DNA of 64,000 nt, taken from the NCBI GenBank assembly GCA_977006965.1, contig OZ345374.1, forward strand, positions 1,364,001-1,428,000, in the 5' to 3' direction. The notes under the pieces are model-generated. The model had not been told where the DNA came from. It did no database searches and worked only from the letters and a program-made list of their open reading frames with translations. A program made the position numbers and the translations under genes. Positions within the stretch are counted from its first letter, which is position 1, and each line of letters starts with the position of its first letter. Shown here piece by piece: positions 11,116 to 22,231 of the stretch. Source of the stretch: Phymatolithon calcareum (taxonomy: Eukaryota > Rhodophyta > Florideophyceae > Hapalidiales).

Positions 11116-12654
11116 CAAGATCACTGATCGGTGATCTTTACCCCCAGAGAGTACGTGTAAGAAAAACAAAGATGGGTGGGATAGGTAATGTGAGACCACA
11201 GGTGGCTAAGAGCAGGGATTGTACCGTATTTACAAGGGCACGCTCGGTACTTCACAAAGGGAGGAGCCGTGGAAACTGGAATTCTCGAACCGGAGATTGC
11301 GACCACCCGTCATTGCTACCCTGACGAGTGTAACGCGCGGGTACTGTAGTTGTGAATTTTTAAAGTTGACAGATCTGAATCATGGCACTGACACACTCGC
11401 CCCGTGCCTCCAAAACGAAAAAAATTCCACACGATCCTCACGTAGTTCCTCATCTATTTCCATGATGCAGTATACAGTATCTCCCTAAGCTGTGAATTTG
11501 TATTCTCCGTAAGTTTAGTTTTTTTGACTTTGGTTAAACGCCCTCAGATACACTCATGAGACTGCAAGGGAGATGCGTTTCAGCTGCAGCCCTCATTGTA
11601 GATTCGCTAATCAACTCAAATCCGTGTAACCCGTGTTAACGTCGTAGCCCTAGCTGCAAAAACCCTCCCCGGGGGAATGGGTGGAGGGAAAAGCTTGGGT
11701 TTACTGGTCGGATGTCCTATGAGGCTCAGTGGACGATTTTAGTTTTTGCGCTACTTTACGCTAATTTTTAAACCTTTCCGTAATCTCGTAGACGGAACTC
11801 GGGTACGTGCAAGTCGCTTTGCCAGCAATCCACCATTCCGTTCTTTTTAAAGCATGGCCTGTTTTGAAGATGTACTGATGTTCAGCTATTGCAACCCACC
11901 TAAAGAAATGCTCCCAGCGACAGAGTTGCTGATTTGACTGAGATTAAGCTCATTATCACGACATTTCTTGAGTGAACTGATTTAATTGGGCTTGTAGTTC
12001 CTCCTTGAGCACTTTAGATGCTGAAACGCACGCTTCAATTTCCAGCAACTGCTTGCCGACGACTCAACAAGATAGGCTCCGCACCTCTAAATCGTCAAGC
12101 ACAGCGGTTCAATTTTCTTGCCATCAATACCATATTGTATCTGTACTCCTTGAAAAACGTGTTCCTTCTTGTTTGCCACTATGCATTCATAGAAGCGATA
12201 CTGTACTTTACGTACACATAAGAAATATAGGACGAAATTGCACCATCTGGACCCAGGATCCCAATGTGCCCCTTGGTGAGAAGATTTCCTGATCACCAAT
12301 GTGATGTGATGATGTATACATATCTACATGATGTGTCCAGAACGAGTGCTCTGATAGACTGTTGGCTTTTCTATAGAACGTTGAAGCACTTATCATATGA
12401 TATGTCGCACTACTGTAGCGCCAGTGAGAAAATTCGAAAAACAGTTCACTGCCCACTTGACGAGATTATATGCTGCACAGTAACGCATGACGTGTACAAT
12501 ACCTGGACGAGATGCAGTGCAGTTCCATCCCTCTACAGTAGTTCGCAGCTGGGATGCAAAGCCGAATTAATACCTTGATCCATCAATTTCGGCATTGTGG
12601 TTTTTTTGGAGAGATTTTACCGTAACATTTGAAATGGAAACATACTGTACTTGT
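11116..12654. other. Intergenic region, nothing recognised
   Basis: AT-rich, with no frame over about 105 codons and no recognised domain. A short hairpin, AGATCAC-TGATCG-GTGATCT, lies near 11118. Confidence 0.45.
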
Positions 12655-12950
12655 TTGTTTGTTTGTTTATTGCAGGTTATTCGAATTACACAAAGTGTAC
12701 ATTATTCAACATCTAGGGGTCCTCTAAATGTTCCTGATATGGATCCATTCCTGGTACTCGCGTATCTGCTTCGCGCTAGTACTGCTGCACACCACTCCAC
12801 GGCGACATCCGTGTGCCCTTTGCGGAACGTTAATTCAATTCTTGCTTGTGACAGGACTCGAACCGGCGACCTCAACATTCCTGCCTGTATCATACCGAAA
12901 TATGCGCACAGGTGCGCGGAGGCAGTTTTACCACTATACCACAGGTGGTT
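12655..12950 (-). mobile_element. tRNA-derived SINE, full copy with 11-bp target duplication
   Basis: Read on the minus strand, the head is CCACCTGTGGTATAGTGG. It contains a Pol III A box (TGGTATAGTGG) and, downstream, an exact B box (GGTTCGAGTCC). The 3' end runs TGTAATTCGAATAACCTGC then AATAAACAAACAAAC. The target duplication ACTGTACTTGT sits at 12644-12654 and 12951-12961. It is near-identical to the copy at 45198. The A-B box spacing is longer than in a tRNA, so this is a SINE and not a tRNA gene. Confidence 0.93.
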
Positions 12951-13089
12951 ACTGTACTTGTATATCTCTCCACAGTGCACATTCCTGTGTTCTTTTTTAC
13001 AATAAGTACGGTAGCATTCTGCTCACCGGCTCTCGCTGTGATCAACCCTCTGGTCGAAGAACAGAATTTCTTTTGCACTTTGCAAAGTC

Positions 13090-14709
13090 ATGAACACCAA
13101 ATACACGCTTTTCGCGCTTGTCTTTTCATTTTTCCACTACGCCATTGCATCCACGTACGCTACTGCACTCCATGACTACGTCATCGTCGGAGCCGGCACG
13201 GCCGGTTGTGCATTAGCCGCCCGTCTCTGCACATTTCTCCCATCCGCCAAAATCGCCCTTCTCGAACGAGCGCCTCCACGTGACCCCTCTGCCGAATTCC
13301 TGGTGCGATCTCCACGTCAAATGTGGAACTCCTGGACCTCAACCAAAGTATCTGAAATATACAACTCCCTCCCCGACCCCGGAACGGGCAACAGAACCAC
13401 CGGTATCATCACGGGCAACACCTTGGGCGGCTCCAGTGCTATCAATGGTATGCAATGGGTTGTTCCCGCGAGAGGTACCGTCGACAAGTGGGGCATTAAA
13501 GGTCTTACCACCGAAACGAGCCAGAAATACTTCCAGAGAGCGTTTCGCACCGTTGGATTCGCGGCACAAGGGAAGAACCTCCGTCACAAATATGCTCGAG
13601 AGTACATCAAGGCCGCTGAAGCTGCTGGGTTTCCAGAAAATCTCGACCCATTTGATAACAGCGTTCGTCGCGATATGTTTGAGAATCTGCTTGCAGTCGA
13701 CTCGAAGGGTCGCAGAATCGATTCATGTACAGCTTATCTCACTCCCGTGCAAGACGGCGAATGTGCAAGAAACCTGAAGCTCATTCAAGGTGTGACGGTA
13801 ACCAAAATTCTTCTCAAGGGAAAAAAGCGTCCGCGTGCCGTTGGGGTGGAATATGTCATGACCAATGATAAACAGATGAGACAACGCAAGACGATCCGCG
13901 CCAGAAAAGAGGTTTTAATTTCCGCAGGACCGTTTGAATCTCCAAAACTTCTACAACTTTCCGGTATTGGGCCTGCAAATGTGCTGCGCAAAGCTGGCAT
14001 ACCGCTCAAAGTCTCTCTTCCTGTCGGGGCCAAAACTCAGGCACGTCCGTTTGTGTCAGTCGCATCGATGTACTCCGGTGTCCCACTAGAGCCGTCAAAC
14101 AATTCTACGTTGTTGAATTCGCCGGCTTCTCGACAGCAGTGGGAGTCCGGACGTGGCGGTGTGTTGGGAACTGGATCGTTCATGGCAAATGGGCGAGACC
14201 GGTTAGACGCATATGTGACCGGAACGGGAAACTTTTTTCCAGAATTCGTGGATCTCCCGATCATCTCGTCCAATTGCAACGGGAATGTGAAATCATTCGG
14301 CTTCATCAGGGTGACAAATTCGGATCCATTTTCCTCCCCTGAAGTTCAGCTTGCACTTCTGTCAAATAAGGAGGACGTGGACAGGTTGGAAAGGTGCTTG
14401 AATCGTCTGGTGAAAGTTCACGACAACTTTCCTAAGAACTTCAACATGAAATGGCTTGACCCCTCGAACGGCGTCGTCAATCGCACTTGGATTCGAAACA
14501 CGGCAGGGTGGGCTGGTCATTACGTGGGAGGATGTGCTGTGGGGACGGTTCTGACGTCGGATCTTCGTGTGCGAAAAATGCGCGGGCTGCGAGTTATTGA
14601 TTCATCCTCTCTCAAGACAAATCCTGCCTCGTCCGGCCCTATGGCTTCGACATACATGTTGGCCGAGTACATGGCCGAGCTAATAGCGAGGCCGTACAGA
14701 AGAAAATAG
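13090..14709 (+). CDS. Secreted GMC-family flavin oxidoreductase
   Basis: A 539-residue intronless gene. A hydrophobic N-terminus (about residues 5-22) looks like a signal peptide. It is followed by the FAD-binding VIVGAGTAG (31-39), GMC signature 1 GNTLGGSSAINGM (109-121) and GMC signature 2 GPFESPKLLQLSGIGP (about 278-293). The C-terminal catalytic region has GHYVGGCAVG (His near 477) and TNPASSGPM (Asn near 511), the usual His/Asn positions. The family oxidises alcohols (glucose, choline, aryl alcohols, or lyase activity in mandelonitrile lyase) and often reduces O2 to H2O2; the substrate cannot be told. Normal GMC length is 500-620, so it looks intact. The next gene converges on it about 140 bp away. 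Confidence 0.92.
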   Translation: MNTKYTLFALVFSFFHYAIASTYATALHDYVIVGAGTAGCALAARLCTFLPSAKIALLERAPPRDPSAEFLVRSPRQMWNSWTSTKVSEIYNSLPDPGTGNRTTGIITGNTLGGSSAINGMQWVVPARGTVDKWGIKGLTTETSQKYFQRAFRTVGFAAQGKNLRHKYAREYIKAAEAAGFPENLDPFDNSVRRDMFENLLAVDSKGRRIDSCTAYLTPVQDGECARNLKLIQGVTVTKILLKGKKRPRAVGVEYVMTNDKQMRQRKTIRARKEVLISAGPFESPKLLQLSGIGPANVLRKAGIPLKVSLPVGAKTQARPFVSVASMYSGVPLEPSNNSTLLNSPASRQQWESGRGGVLGTGSFMANGRDRLDAYVTGTGNFFPEFVDLPIISSNCNGNVKSFGFIRVTNSDPFSSPEVQLALLSNKEDVDRLERCLNRLVKVHDNFPKNFNMKWLDPSNGVVNRTWIRNTAGWAGHYVGGCAVGTVLTSDLRVRKMRGLRVIDSSSLKTNPASSGPMASTYMLAEYMAELIARPYRRK

Positions 14710-14851
14710 AGACTCTTTTATATCTGGAGAGAGATTTACTCTGTCGACGAAAAGACGTCTAAAAGTTAGAGCAGCTTGTGCGGAAGACCTGCAAACTACG
14801 TATTTGCTTCGGGTTATGTTGCAGTTTTAGTTTAAGAAAGACTGTCGTTAG

Positions 14852-16384
14852 CTACGATCTCAGTTCTTGAGATGACGCGGCCGGCGAGATGGGCTGCGGA
14901 TTGTAGAAGAAGAGATGTGGGTCGTACCGCGCCTTGACGCGACGGAGCCTTCTCAAATTCTTACCCCAGTATGCACCGGAATACTGTTTCAGTTCCAGTT
15001 CCGGATAATTCACGTACACTCCACTCGTATAAGGAGCGAAATGATTCTTCATCCAAATATACGCGCTCTTTCTATCCTTGTCGGTGCCGCCTCCTATAAT
15101 ATAATGCGTAATGATATCGGCGTCACGATGCGCAAAAGCATTATTCCTTGGAATGTCGATGGCATTGTTAAACAGGTTGAGTTCGCACACGACCCAAGGG
15201 ATACTATCAAGCTTGGGGTAGGCGCAAAAGTCGGCATATTTCTGCCAAAATGCCGCAGACGGACGATTCTTCTTGCCCTTCTTCAAGAACGTTGACTGAT
15301 ATGTGCGTTTATTCGCCAGCCCCTTGTCGACGTAGCTCTGCTCGAGCATTGCCTTTCGGAGGTCGGTAGCCCGCATTCTTCCCCATCCACCCTCTGGTCC
15401 GAAGAACGCATGCAGATCGAGCGCGTTCTTCACTTTTGAAATGTACGTAAGGTTCCTCCCAGGAGTGTGGAAAAATGCGGCCTTCTTGAGTCGAGCCATG
15501 CACTCTGCGACATTGTCAACGTCGTAGCATGCACCAAGTCCATACATACCGGACTCCTCTCCGCCAGCCTTACCCATCTCCATGCGGAACCATACATTGC
15601 CGTTCATCTCGCCATAATCCATCCACTTCTTCATCAGCTGTCCAACGTATTTCTGCTTCCAATTAAACCGAAACACAACGCCGCGATTGTACCGCCTCGA
15701 CGACACAGTCTTAATCCGGAACGAAGTGACAATGCCAAACTGACCGCCACCTGCACCGCAAAGCGCCCAAAACAACTCACGACGTCTGTGCTTAGATGCG
15801 ACGATCATTTTGCCGAATCGATCGACAAGGGTGACATCGACGAGGGAGTCGCACGCCATGCCCAGTTTCCCTTCGTACGGTCCATGGCCACCTCCAAAAA
15901 TGTAGCCGCCGACACCTACGCCAGGACATACGCCGGCAGCAAGCCAACGTTTCTTCTTCCAGACGGCCCATAGAAGCTCGCCCATATTAATCCCAGCTTG
16001 AACTGTAGCCACGCCATTAGAGGCAACAGTGACTTTGCGCATAGGACCCAAGTCAATGAGAATGCCTGAACAGAGGCTCTTTCCGACGAGCGAGTGGCCA
16101 CCAGAACGAGCACAGACCTTGTAACCAGAGCGACGGGCGCACCGCACTGCGTCAGCGACGTGGTCGGGGATGCGAGCGAGGACGATTGCAGCTGGAATGA
16201 CATTATCGTTCCGAAAGCCGAGGGTGGAGAGGTTTGCAAACGATGGCGTGCCGGGACCAAATGCTGGGGTCGATGGGCGAAGGCATGCAAGAAAAGTAGA
16301 ATCTCTCGTCTTCGGCGTAGCAAGTGCGATAAGGGAGAGACTGGAAAGCAGCAGTAGCTGCAGAACCAGAAGTGAGCGTATCAT
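14852..16384 (-). CDS. Secreted berberine-bridge-like FAD oxidase, copy 1
   Basis: A 510-residue protein of the FAD-linked oxidase (FAD_binding_4 plus BBE domain) family. The first 23 residues form a signal peptide. RSGGHS carries the His that usually bonds FAD (about residue 97), and GVCPGVGVGGYIFGGGHGP carries the second attachment Cys (about 153), so a bicovalent flavin is expected. The C-terminal BBE motif is YVNYPELEL (about 457-465) with YWGKNLRRLRRVKARYDP. Related enzymes oxidise sugars or alkaloid-like compounds with release of H2O2. The frame is open with GTG upstream; the first ATG (16382-16384) gives a cleaner signal peptide. Paralogue at 24373. Intact. Confidence 0.92.
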   Translation of the reverse strand: MIRSLLVLQLLLLSSLSLIALATPKTRDSTFLACLRPSTPAFGPGTPSFANLSTLGFRNDNVIPAAIVLARIPDHVADAVRCARRSGYKVCARSGGHSLVGKSLCSGILIDLGPMRKVTVASNGVATVQAGINMGELLWAVWKKKRWLAAGVCPGVGVGGYIFGGGHGPYEGKLGMACDSLVDVTLVDRFGKMIVASKHRRRELFWALCGAGGGQFGIVTSFRIKTVSSRRYNRGVVFRFNWKQKYVGQLMKKWMDYGEMNGNVWFRMEMGKAGGEESGMYGLGACYDVDNVAECMARLKKAAFFHTPGRNLTYISKVKNALDLHAFFGPEGGWGRMRATDLRKAMLEQSYVDKGLANKRTYQSTFLKKGKKNRPSAAFWQKYADFCAYPKLDSIPWVVCELNLFNNAIDIPRNNAFAHRDADIITHYIIGGGTDKDRKSAYIWMKNHFAPYTSGVYVNYPELELKQYSGAYWGKNLRRLRRVKARYDPHLFFYNPQPISPAASSQELRS

Positions 16385-17027
16385 TCTGTTAGTAGACGCA
16401 GGCACAAAGAGTTCCTTGTATTGAACGCATATTCGGAGCGCTCGACTGGTTATAAGAGAGACAGAATCAGGCTGGGATAGAGAGAAGAGTACTCAACTGG
16501 GTGCGACGACGCACGGTGCTACTTGTGCTCCGCGACGCCACGCATCGAAAGCACATGGATCTATTTCCGTGTATTTGAATGACGTGCACTACTGCACATT
16601 ATATCTCGCTCATACGGAAATTGCCTGTTTCAAACGGAGACAAGCTTTCAGATCGACACAGTTTTCACAAAGTACTGCACCACCGACTCGGTGAAACTTC
16701 TGCTGTCGAAGGACTCTCAAAAAGAAGAGTGTCTGGTCAGCAAGGATCATCCACTCTGGCATGACCCATGCTTTAAAAAGCTTTTTCATGCGGCCCCGGT
16801 CATTGCAATCGTGATGTTCTTTGACATGAAGCAACGAGAGAGATGCTAAAGAGGTCTAGGCAACACCTCCATTAGAAAGTTATTTGAGGCATAACACAAG
16901 AATTCCCCATCGTCTTCAATCGCTGGCAGCAAGTACGCTTTTATGCCTTCCATTCGGTTGTCCTATGTCAACTAAGGACAGCTTCAGATGTCCAATCCAC
17001 AAAACTCGTATTCCAACACAATCTTAA
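16385..17027. other. Upstream region of the BBE-like gene
   Basis: No recognised gene. It likely holds the promoter of the minus-strand oxidase. No clear TATA box close to the start codon. Confidence 0.4.
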
Positions 17028-17670
17028 CCCTCTCGTACTACAACAGTTGAGGTTTATCGGGACACAGTAAAATATTTTTTTGTGAGTCTCCCGCGCATCG
17101 CAATACTACGTGGAGCATTTTTCGTCCTTCTTCGCAGACATGCGTCCGAAGTGAGAAGGTTTGGGGTGATTTGGTGCACCGTGAACGAAGCTACGAGCAA
17201 AGTGGTTTTTTTTGTCTAAACATGCGTATTCGTTTAGATGATGTAGAGGGCTCGCATGTTTAGCTACGGCTCTCATTTCATGCTAGAAGTATTCTTCATA
17301 GCAATACCTGGACATAGTTTTTCCTTTTCCCCAACACGCGAAAAACAAAAAAGTTTCACGCAGTTTCTTCATCGACTAAAACCTTCATTCCCTGGCCAAA
17401 AACGCAACATTTCGGGCCAGACGAGCTTTACTCTGGCTATTCAAAACTGGTCGCATATCATTGCTAGGACCTTAAGGATACTGGAGAAGTAAATTAGAAT
17501 AGTGCTGAAGCTCGGTAACTGCAGTGAATACTTCGAAAGGTGGCTTTCAACGCCCGAAATGGACTACTTTTCTATCGTTTTAGCAAAAAAATCTACAGAA
17601 TATATTCAAAAAAGTAGGATGTCCACTTCGGTCCAGATTTGTCCATTAATGGATGCGTAGTACGACAGGG
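17028..17670. mobile_element. piggyBac-type MITE (non-autonomous)
   Basis: A 643-bp element flanked by TTAA on both sides (17024-17027 and 17671-17674). Termini are CCCTCTCGTACTAC and the inverted CCCTGTCGTACTAC (13/14). TTAA duplication and a CCCT start define the piggyBac superfamily. No transposase frame inside. Confidence 0.9.
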
Positions 17671-17674
17671 TTAA

Positions 17675-19424
17675 TCTGAATACGCTTTTTGTGTGACGAC
17701 GTTTCGCACTACAGTATGAAACATCGAGCTACATGGACGGGAACGACGGAAACGATCGCAGATATGGTACTAGACGCGAAAACCACATTGTAGAATGGAC
17801 CTCCGGCCCGTGGACCGAGGTCCATCGCGCTGAGAGGCCATGACCAGCGGTGCTTCCACGGGGCTGAACGTAGACAGACAAGCGACAAGAACAAGAAGAC
17901 GTTGACTGTGCATTGTGGGTTTGCAGGAAAACTTACTGTGCGATTTCCTTCTTTTCGGACGTCACATAGAAGTGGAAAGAAAAGCCGTAGCAAGAGAAGA
18001 AAATTCAAAAAATCAGCATGTATGTGACGTTGTGATGACGCAGGAGCATAGACTAAAACGACTTGCACCAACGCGATGTCCTTCTGCAGAGGCGGTCCAT
18101 CACGCAATTCCATTTGGCACGGCACGAAGAGATATCGAAAGCTCCCCAAATCTCAATGTTAACATGGGGGCGTATTGAATCCGCGTGGGTGCAGCCGCGT
18201 AGCACCAGCAAATAGTGTTTCACCTAGCTGCGCCGTCTCCATGCGTCAAATTGTTTGATGTACACCGCATAACAGTACAGTAATACGGCGACATCGATAC
18301 AGTAAGTATTTACTGGCCTTTCAAAAAGTAGCGACTTCTGCAGCTTTATTCTAAGAACTCTACTGTGTTTCGAGTCTGGATGCTTCTTTCCGACCGTGCC
18401 CGACCGTGCAAGGCGGAGAGAAAAGTTCTGATATTGGACCATTCTATCGCAGTTATGGAACGTTGCAGACATCGCTGTGGAGACGCCAAGGAGCCAGGCA
18501 TCGTTGTCGTGTCTTGATACCGAGTTTGTGCTGTGCGAAAAACTGAAAGTCACGAATGGTGAAATGTGAAAGGGCGAGTGAGGGTGACGAGTGTGGTTGA
18601 ATTATCACTGAAAGGTCTCTTGCCTATGCTCTAGTCAAGGTACGCTTAAACAGTACAATTATATTTGGTGAGACGTAGGAAAAGGAAAATGGTTTATCCC
18701 CACTATTGATTAGAGATCTCATATGCATGGCAATCACTGAATTTGCCGGGCAATCAAACGAGCCTCGATAACTTCAATCCGGGAAATTGCCTAGCTTAGG
18801 ACGTGCCAGTGAAACAACTTCGTCTTGTCGTGAATCCCAGCCATGCAGAGGGGGCAATTGACAAAATGGCGGGAGAGGGGTTATTTTAAACTTGGTGGTT
18901 TAAGATGTAAATCACAAATTTGTGATCGGGCAATATTCTCACGAAGGGGCACATGCAAAGCCTTGGTCTCGATATTCTGCCTGTGGCGCGATCTCGTCCC
19001 ATATTCCTTATTTGCACGTATCACTTCTATGAATGCGTAGTGACAAGAAAAAAGCACAATTTAAAAATTAGCGTGACAACTAAAATCGGCGGAGAAACTT
19101 CAGGGTTTTCAAAAATATGTCCTAGAAGCCGATGAGGAACCACGGGAGTATCATGTAAAAAAGTTTCGTTTTGGGAGCAAAGAGCGAGTTGGCAGTGCTA
19201 TCATTCAGACGGTGACTGTCTCCACTATTGTTGAATTGGGTTCTTGTGTGTTGGGAGTCTAGTCTCTTGCTATGCTACGTCAACTAGGCGAGCTACTTGA
19301 ACTAAAATCTCTCAAAAGTCCACACCAGTGAAGAAAAAAGATCTCGCTAAGGGCGCATCATAATGCCCACTCATAAGCATTAGACAATGCAAATTGCAAT
19401 ACGGCTTCCGAGGATTACCTAAGC
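17675..19424. other. Intergenic region, nothing recognised
   Basis: Short overlapping frames on both strands (up to 146 codons), without domains. One small palindrome, TCACAAATTTGTGA, near 18911. Confidence 0.4.
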
Positions 19425-21745
19425 GACTTAGGTGATTCCGGAAAGCCACATGTGGGGGACAATCCTGAAATCATTGGTCCAAAAAAATAACCCACATCCT
19501 TTAAGCCCATGACTTCCCTCCTATCGGAGGTACTCCACGCCAAAAATATTCACGTATACTCTTCGCGCCATTAACTTCCCGCACGCCACGTCAACCAGCT
19601 CCAGTCTTTCCGCCTTCGTCTGCGCATCCTGCCACCACAAGCAATCGCCCAGCGTCTCTTTCTGGAACACCTTTGTACCGGCTTCCACTATTAACACGCG
19701 AAGCCCGGGGCATTTTGAAAATGCTCGAACCACACCAGCCACTGCTTCCTCCATGGTAAACTGCCTTTCCGTGGTATCTTCGCGCCTGTTTATCCATTTG
19801 ATCACTCGAATTTTCACATCTTCCATCCCCGGATTCGCCTCTGCCAACGCGTCGAATGCACCTGGCGCCAACAGTTCGCACGAAATATCCAGGCATTTCA
19901 TGGCCGTCGTCCCGCTGGCAAGCACATCCACAACTGGTTGAAAGTTCAGAGACCAGTCATCGTTTTCAATGAAATAGACCTCCAACGTACGGAATTGCTT
20001 CTTTACTGTGCCGAACAATGCCAGGAACAGATCGATTAAATCCCTCCCGTACTCAACGGTAAGACTAGTAAGGTTCTCACATCGTGCAAGATCTTGCAGT
20101 GCACTATGCTGCATGTTCTGTGGCTTGGACAGACGAAGGACGCACAAATTCGCCACAACCGTCTTTAGGAAATCTGCATTGAGTGACAAATTGTCATCTC
20201 TGTGATAGCACGACACTTCGATTCGCACGTTTGGACATGTCTGCATCAGATTTTGCCCAAGTTTCCCAGTGATTAAACAATCGAATGCCTGGAAACATTG
20301 AAGGCTAGGACCAAGACCAGTACAAATTTCCGAAACAACGTCCATCTCATTCGCTTCACTGATCTTTTCCAAGCATAAATGATTCATTTGCATGCAATAC
20401 TTCTTCACGTTTTGCAGAGTAAGAAGCGGTTTTTGTGCAGGGTTCGCCTTGAAATCAAGCGCGACTAAAGTGGGTCCGAGCGACTCCCAGACGGCATGCG
20501 AATCGCTAAGAAAAACAACATCCCAAAACCGAAGCTTGTTCAGGCCGCGACAATGTGCAGCAATAGCATGAATCCCGCCAGTCGAAAGCGTCGATGCAGA
20601 AATGTCCAACACCTCCAACTGCCCGGAAACGTTCGCCAGCAAGCTTGCAAGGCTAAAATCAGTGTCGCCTCTGGTGAGCACGAGGGTCTTCAAGCGTGAG
20701 CAGTGATTTGCGAACATTTCCATGATGAAGGTTGACACTAATGAATATTTGCACGTCTCGAGGTCAATATAGAGAGCTGAAATATCAGGCCTCGCAAGTC
20801 GGACTATATCAACAAAAAAGATCATGGTACGCAAAATGCCTTCGAATTTGAGTGCATACCCATCGGGCACCTTAGATCTGAAGGAGCAGGACCACGGGGT
20901 ATACATGACTTCGAGGCAGTCTCTTGCCGTTGCAGCCAATGGAGTGGGTGCAGATAAGACAGAAAGCATATCGCTTGGATGGATGGTGTGACGCCATTCA
21001 TTGAGTCTCGGTTTGCTGCTCAGATGACGGATAATGTTCAGAAGCGCTTCGCCAGGTAAAATGTCGAAGTAGGATTCGGTCATTGTAGAAAGTGAGCATA
21101 TACGAATCACGGTATACAGGCGTAATCACAAAATCGTCCTGAGCGAGAGCGGGTGGTTGGGGAATGTTCAACGAGAAGGGGGTCTTCGTTGGGCCCAGGG
21201 CGTACCATAGTGGTGGCAGTATTTTCGTCTCGAGTAAAGACTGCGGCGAACGGTAGACCCGGCGATGACTGCATCACCAGGTATCGAGATTCCCACGTTT
21301 CCACGTGTTTCCCCACGTGTATTATGCTCGTACAGGGTATAAATATTGGAACGGGCATCGTATGAACTACCGGCAGGAGTCACGACCTGTTGTAATCCAA
21401 GTGGAGGTTTGGAATGGAGAATGTCTGTTCGTTGATGGAGACCCTCGATTGCGTACGTTGAAGTTCTGCCCTGTGGAAGTTGCTGTCCTTGATCCTTCGT
21501 CGGCGGAGGCGGGCGGAGAGTTGAGTATGATGTTGGGAGCATTGGGAGAGGCCGTAACCGGAGCATCTTAATCTTGCGCAGTCGCTAGCCATTGGAACAC
21601 GGGACTGAGTAGCTTCGGGGATCATCTCCTTCGACTGACCCGTCAAACACATTCATTTTTGCTTTCCATCACTGCTCCCCCTTTATCTATCTCCCAACGC
21701 TTGGGCCCAACTCAACCAACTCTCCACCTCCTGCACTTCGCTTTC
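19425..21745 (-). repeat. Right arm of the inverted segmental duplication
   Basis: Reverse-orientation counterpart of 8745-11115, carrying the intact F-box-like gene and its upstream region. Confidence 0.9.
19521..21083 (-). CDS. F-box/LRR-like protein, intact copy
   Basis: A 520-residue intronless protein. The N-terminal segment YFDILPGEALLNIIRHLSS has the spacing of an F-box (a leucine/proline start, then helices) and may bind SKP1 in an SCF ubiquitin ligase. The rest has irregular leucine-rich segments such as LKTLVL, LEVLDIS, LNKLRFWDV and FRTLEVYFI, consistent with an LRR substrate-binding arc. The ATG at 21081-21083 is preferred to an upstream GTG because the degraded copy conserves it. 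Its decayed twin lies at 9466-11024. The F-box call is by pattern only; a generic LRR protein is the alternative. Confidence 0.65.
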   Translation of the reverse strand: MTESYFDILPGEALLNIIRHLSSKPRLNEWRHTIHPSDMLSVLSAPTPLAATARDCLEVMYTPWSCSFRSKVPDGYALKFEGILRTMIFFVDIVRLARPDISALYIDLETCKYSLVSTFIMEMFANHCSRLKTLVLTRGDTDFSLASLLANVSGQLEVLDISASTLSTGGIHAIAAHCRGLNKLRFWDVVFLSDSHAVWESLGPTLVALDFKANPAQKPLLTLQNVKKYCMQMNHLCLEKISEANEMDVVSEICTGLGPSLQCFQAFDCLITGKLGQNLMQTCPNVRIEVSCYHRDDNLSLNADFLKTVVANLCVLRLSKPQNMQHSALQDLARCENLTSLTVEYGRDLIDLFLALFGTVKKQFRTLEVYFIENDDWSLNFQPVVDVLASGTTAMKCLDISCELLAPGAFDALAEANPGMEDVKIRVIKWINRREDTTERQFTMEEAVAGVVRAFSKCPGLRVLIVEAGTKVFQKETLGDCLWWQDAQTKAERLELVDVACGKLMARRVYVNIFGVEYLR

Positions 21746-22231
21746 TCAATAGCGCCGAGTCGCCATCGCTTCTGCGTGGCCAAGGGATGAGGTTGTCAAG
21801 GCGCGCACTAAAGTAAAGGCCGGTTCGTGAAGTTTACAAATTTGTAAACATCAGCCACTATAGCGCCCTAACCGCGCTTAAGGAAATGGTGCGGCACATT
21901 ATAGCAGTACGAATGAGAGGACTCTAGCCTCTGGGACGGCCACGGAGACATCAAGTGGCGACATGTGCATGCCTTCCTCGACGTAGAGTCCATGATGGGT
22001 TCGGTGTAACTATGAATGCGATATGCTATTGTTGACAGCGCACAATTTGTTGCTCCCATTGATGATGTTCCGCCCAGCGTGCCAAGTGCTCTTGACCTGT
22101 GTCCATCGGCTGTGGCTTCTAATTTTGAGCGTCGGGCTAATTCAGCTCGCGGACTGTATCTCGGGGACGGCACGTTCAATACACCAAGCGAGCACTATAT
22201 TTGAATAAAACTCCACGCAGCACCAGGACTG
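21746..22231. other. Intergenic region, nothing recognised
   Basis: Lies between the inverted duplication and the pogo-like element. Short frames only. Confidence 0.4.

Noticed and set aside
12820-12950. A tRNA gene (A box and B box present)
   Set aside because: The A-B distance is far longer than in a tRNA, the same unit occurs elsewhere with a conserved non-tRNA body, and target duplications flank it. It is a SINE.
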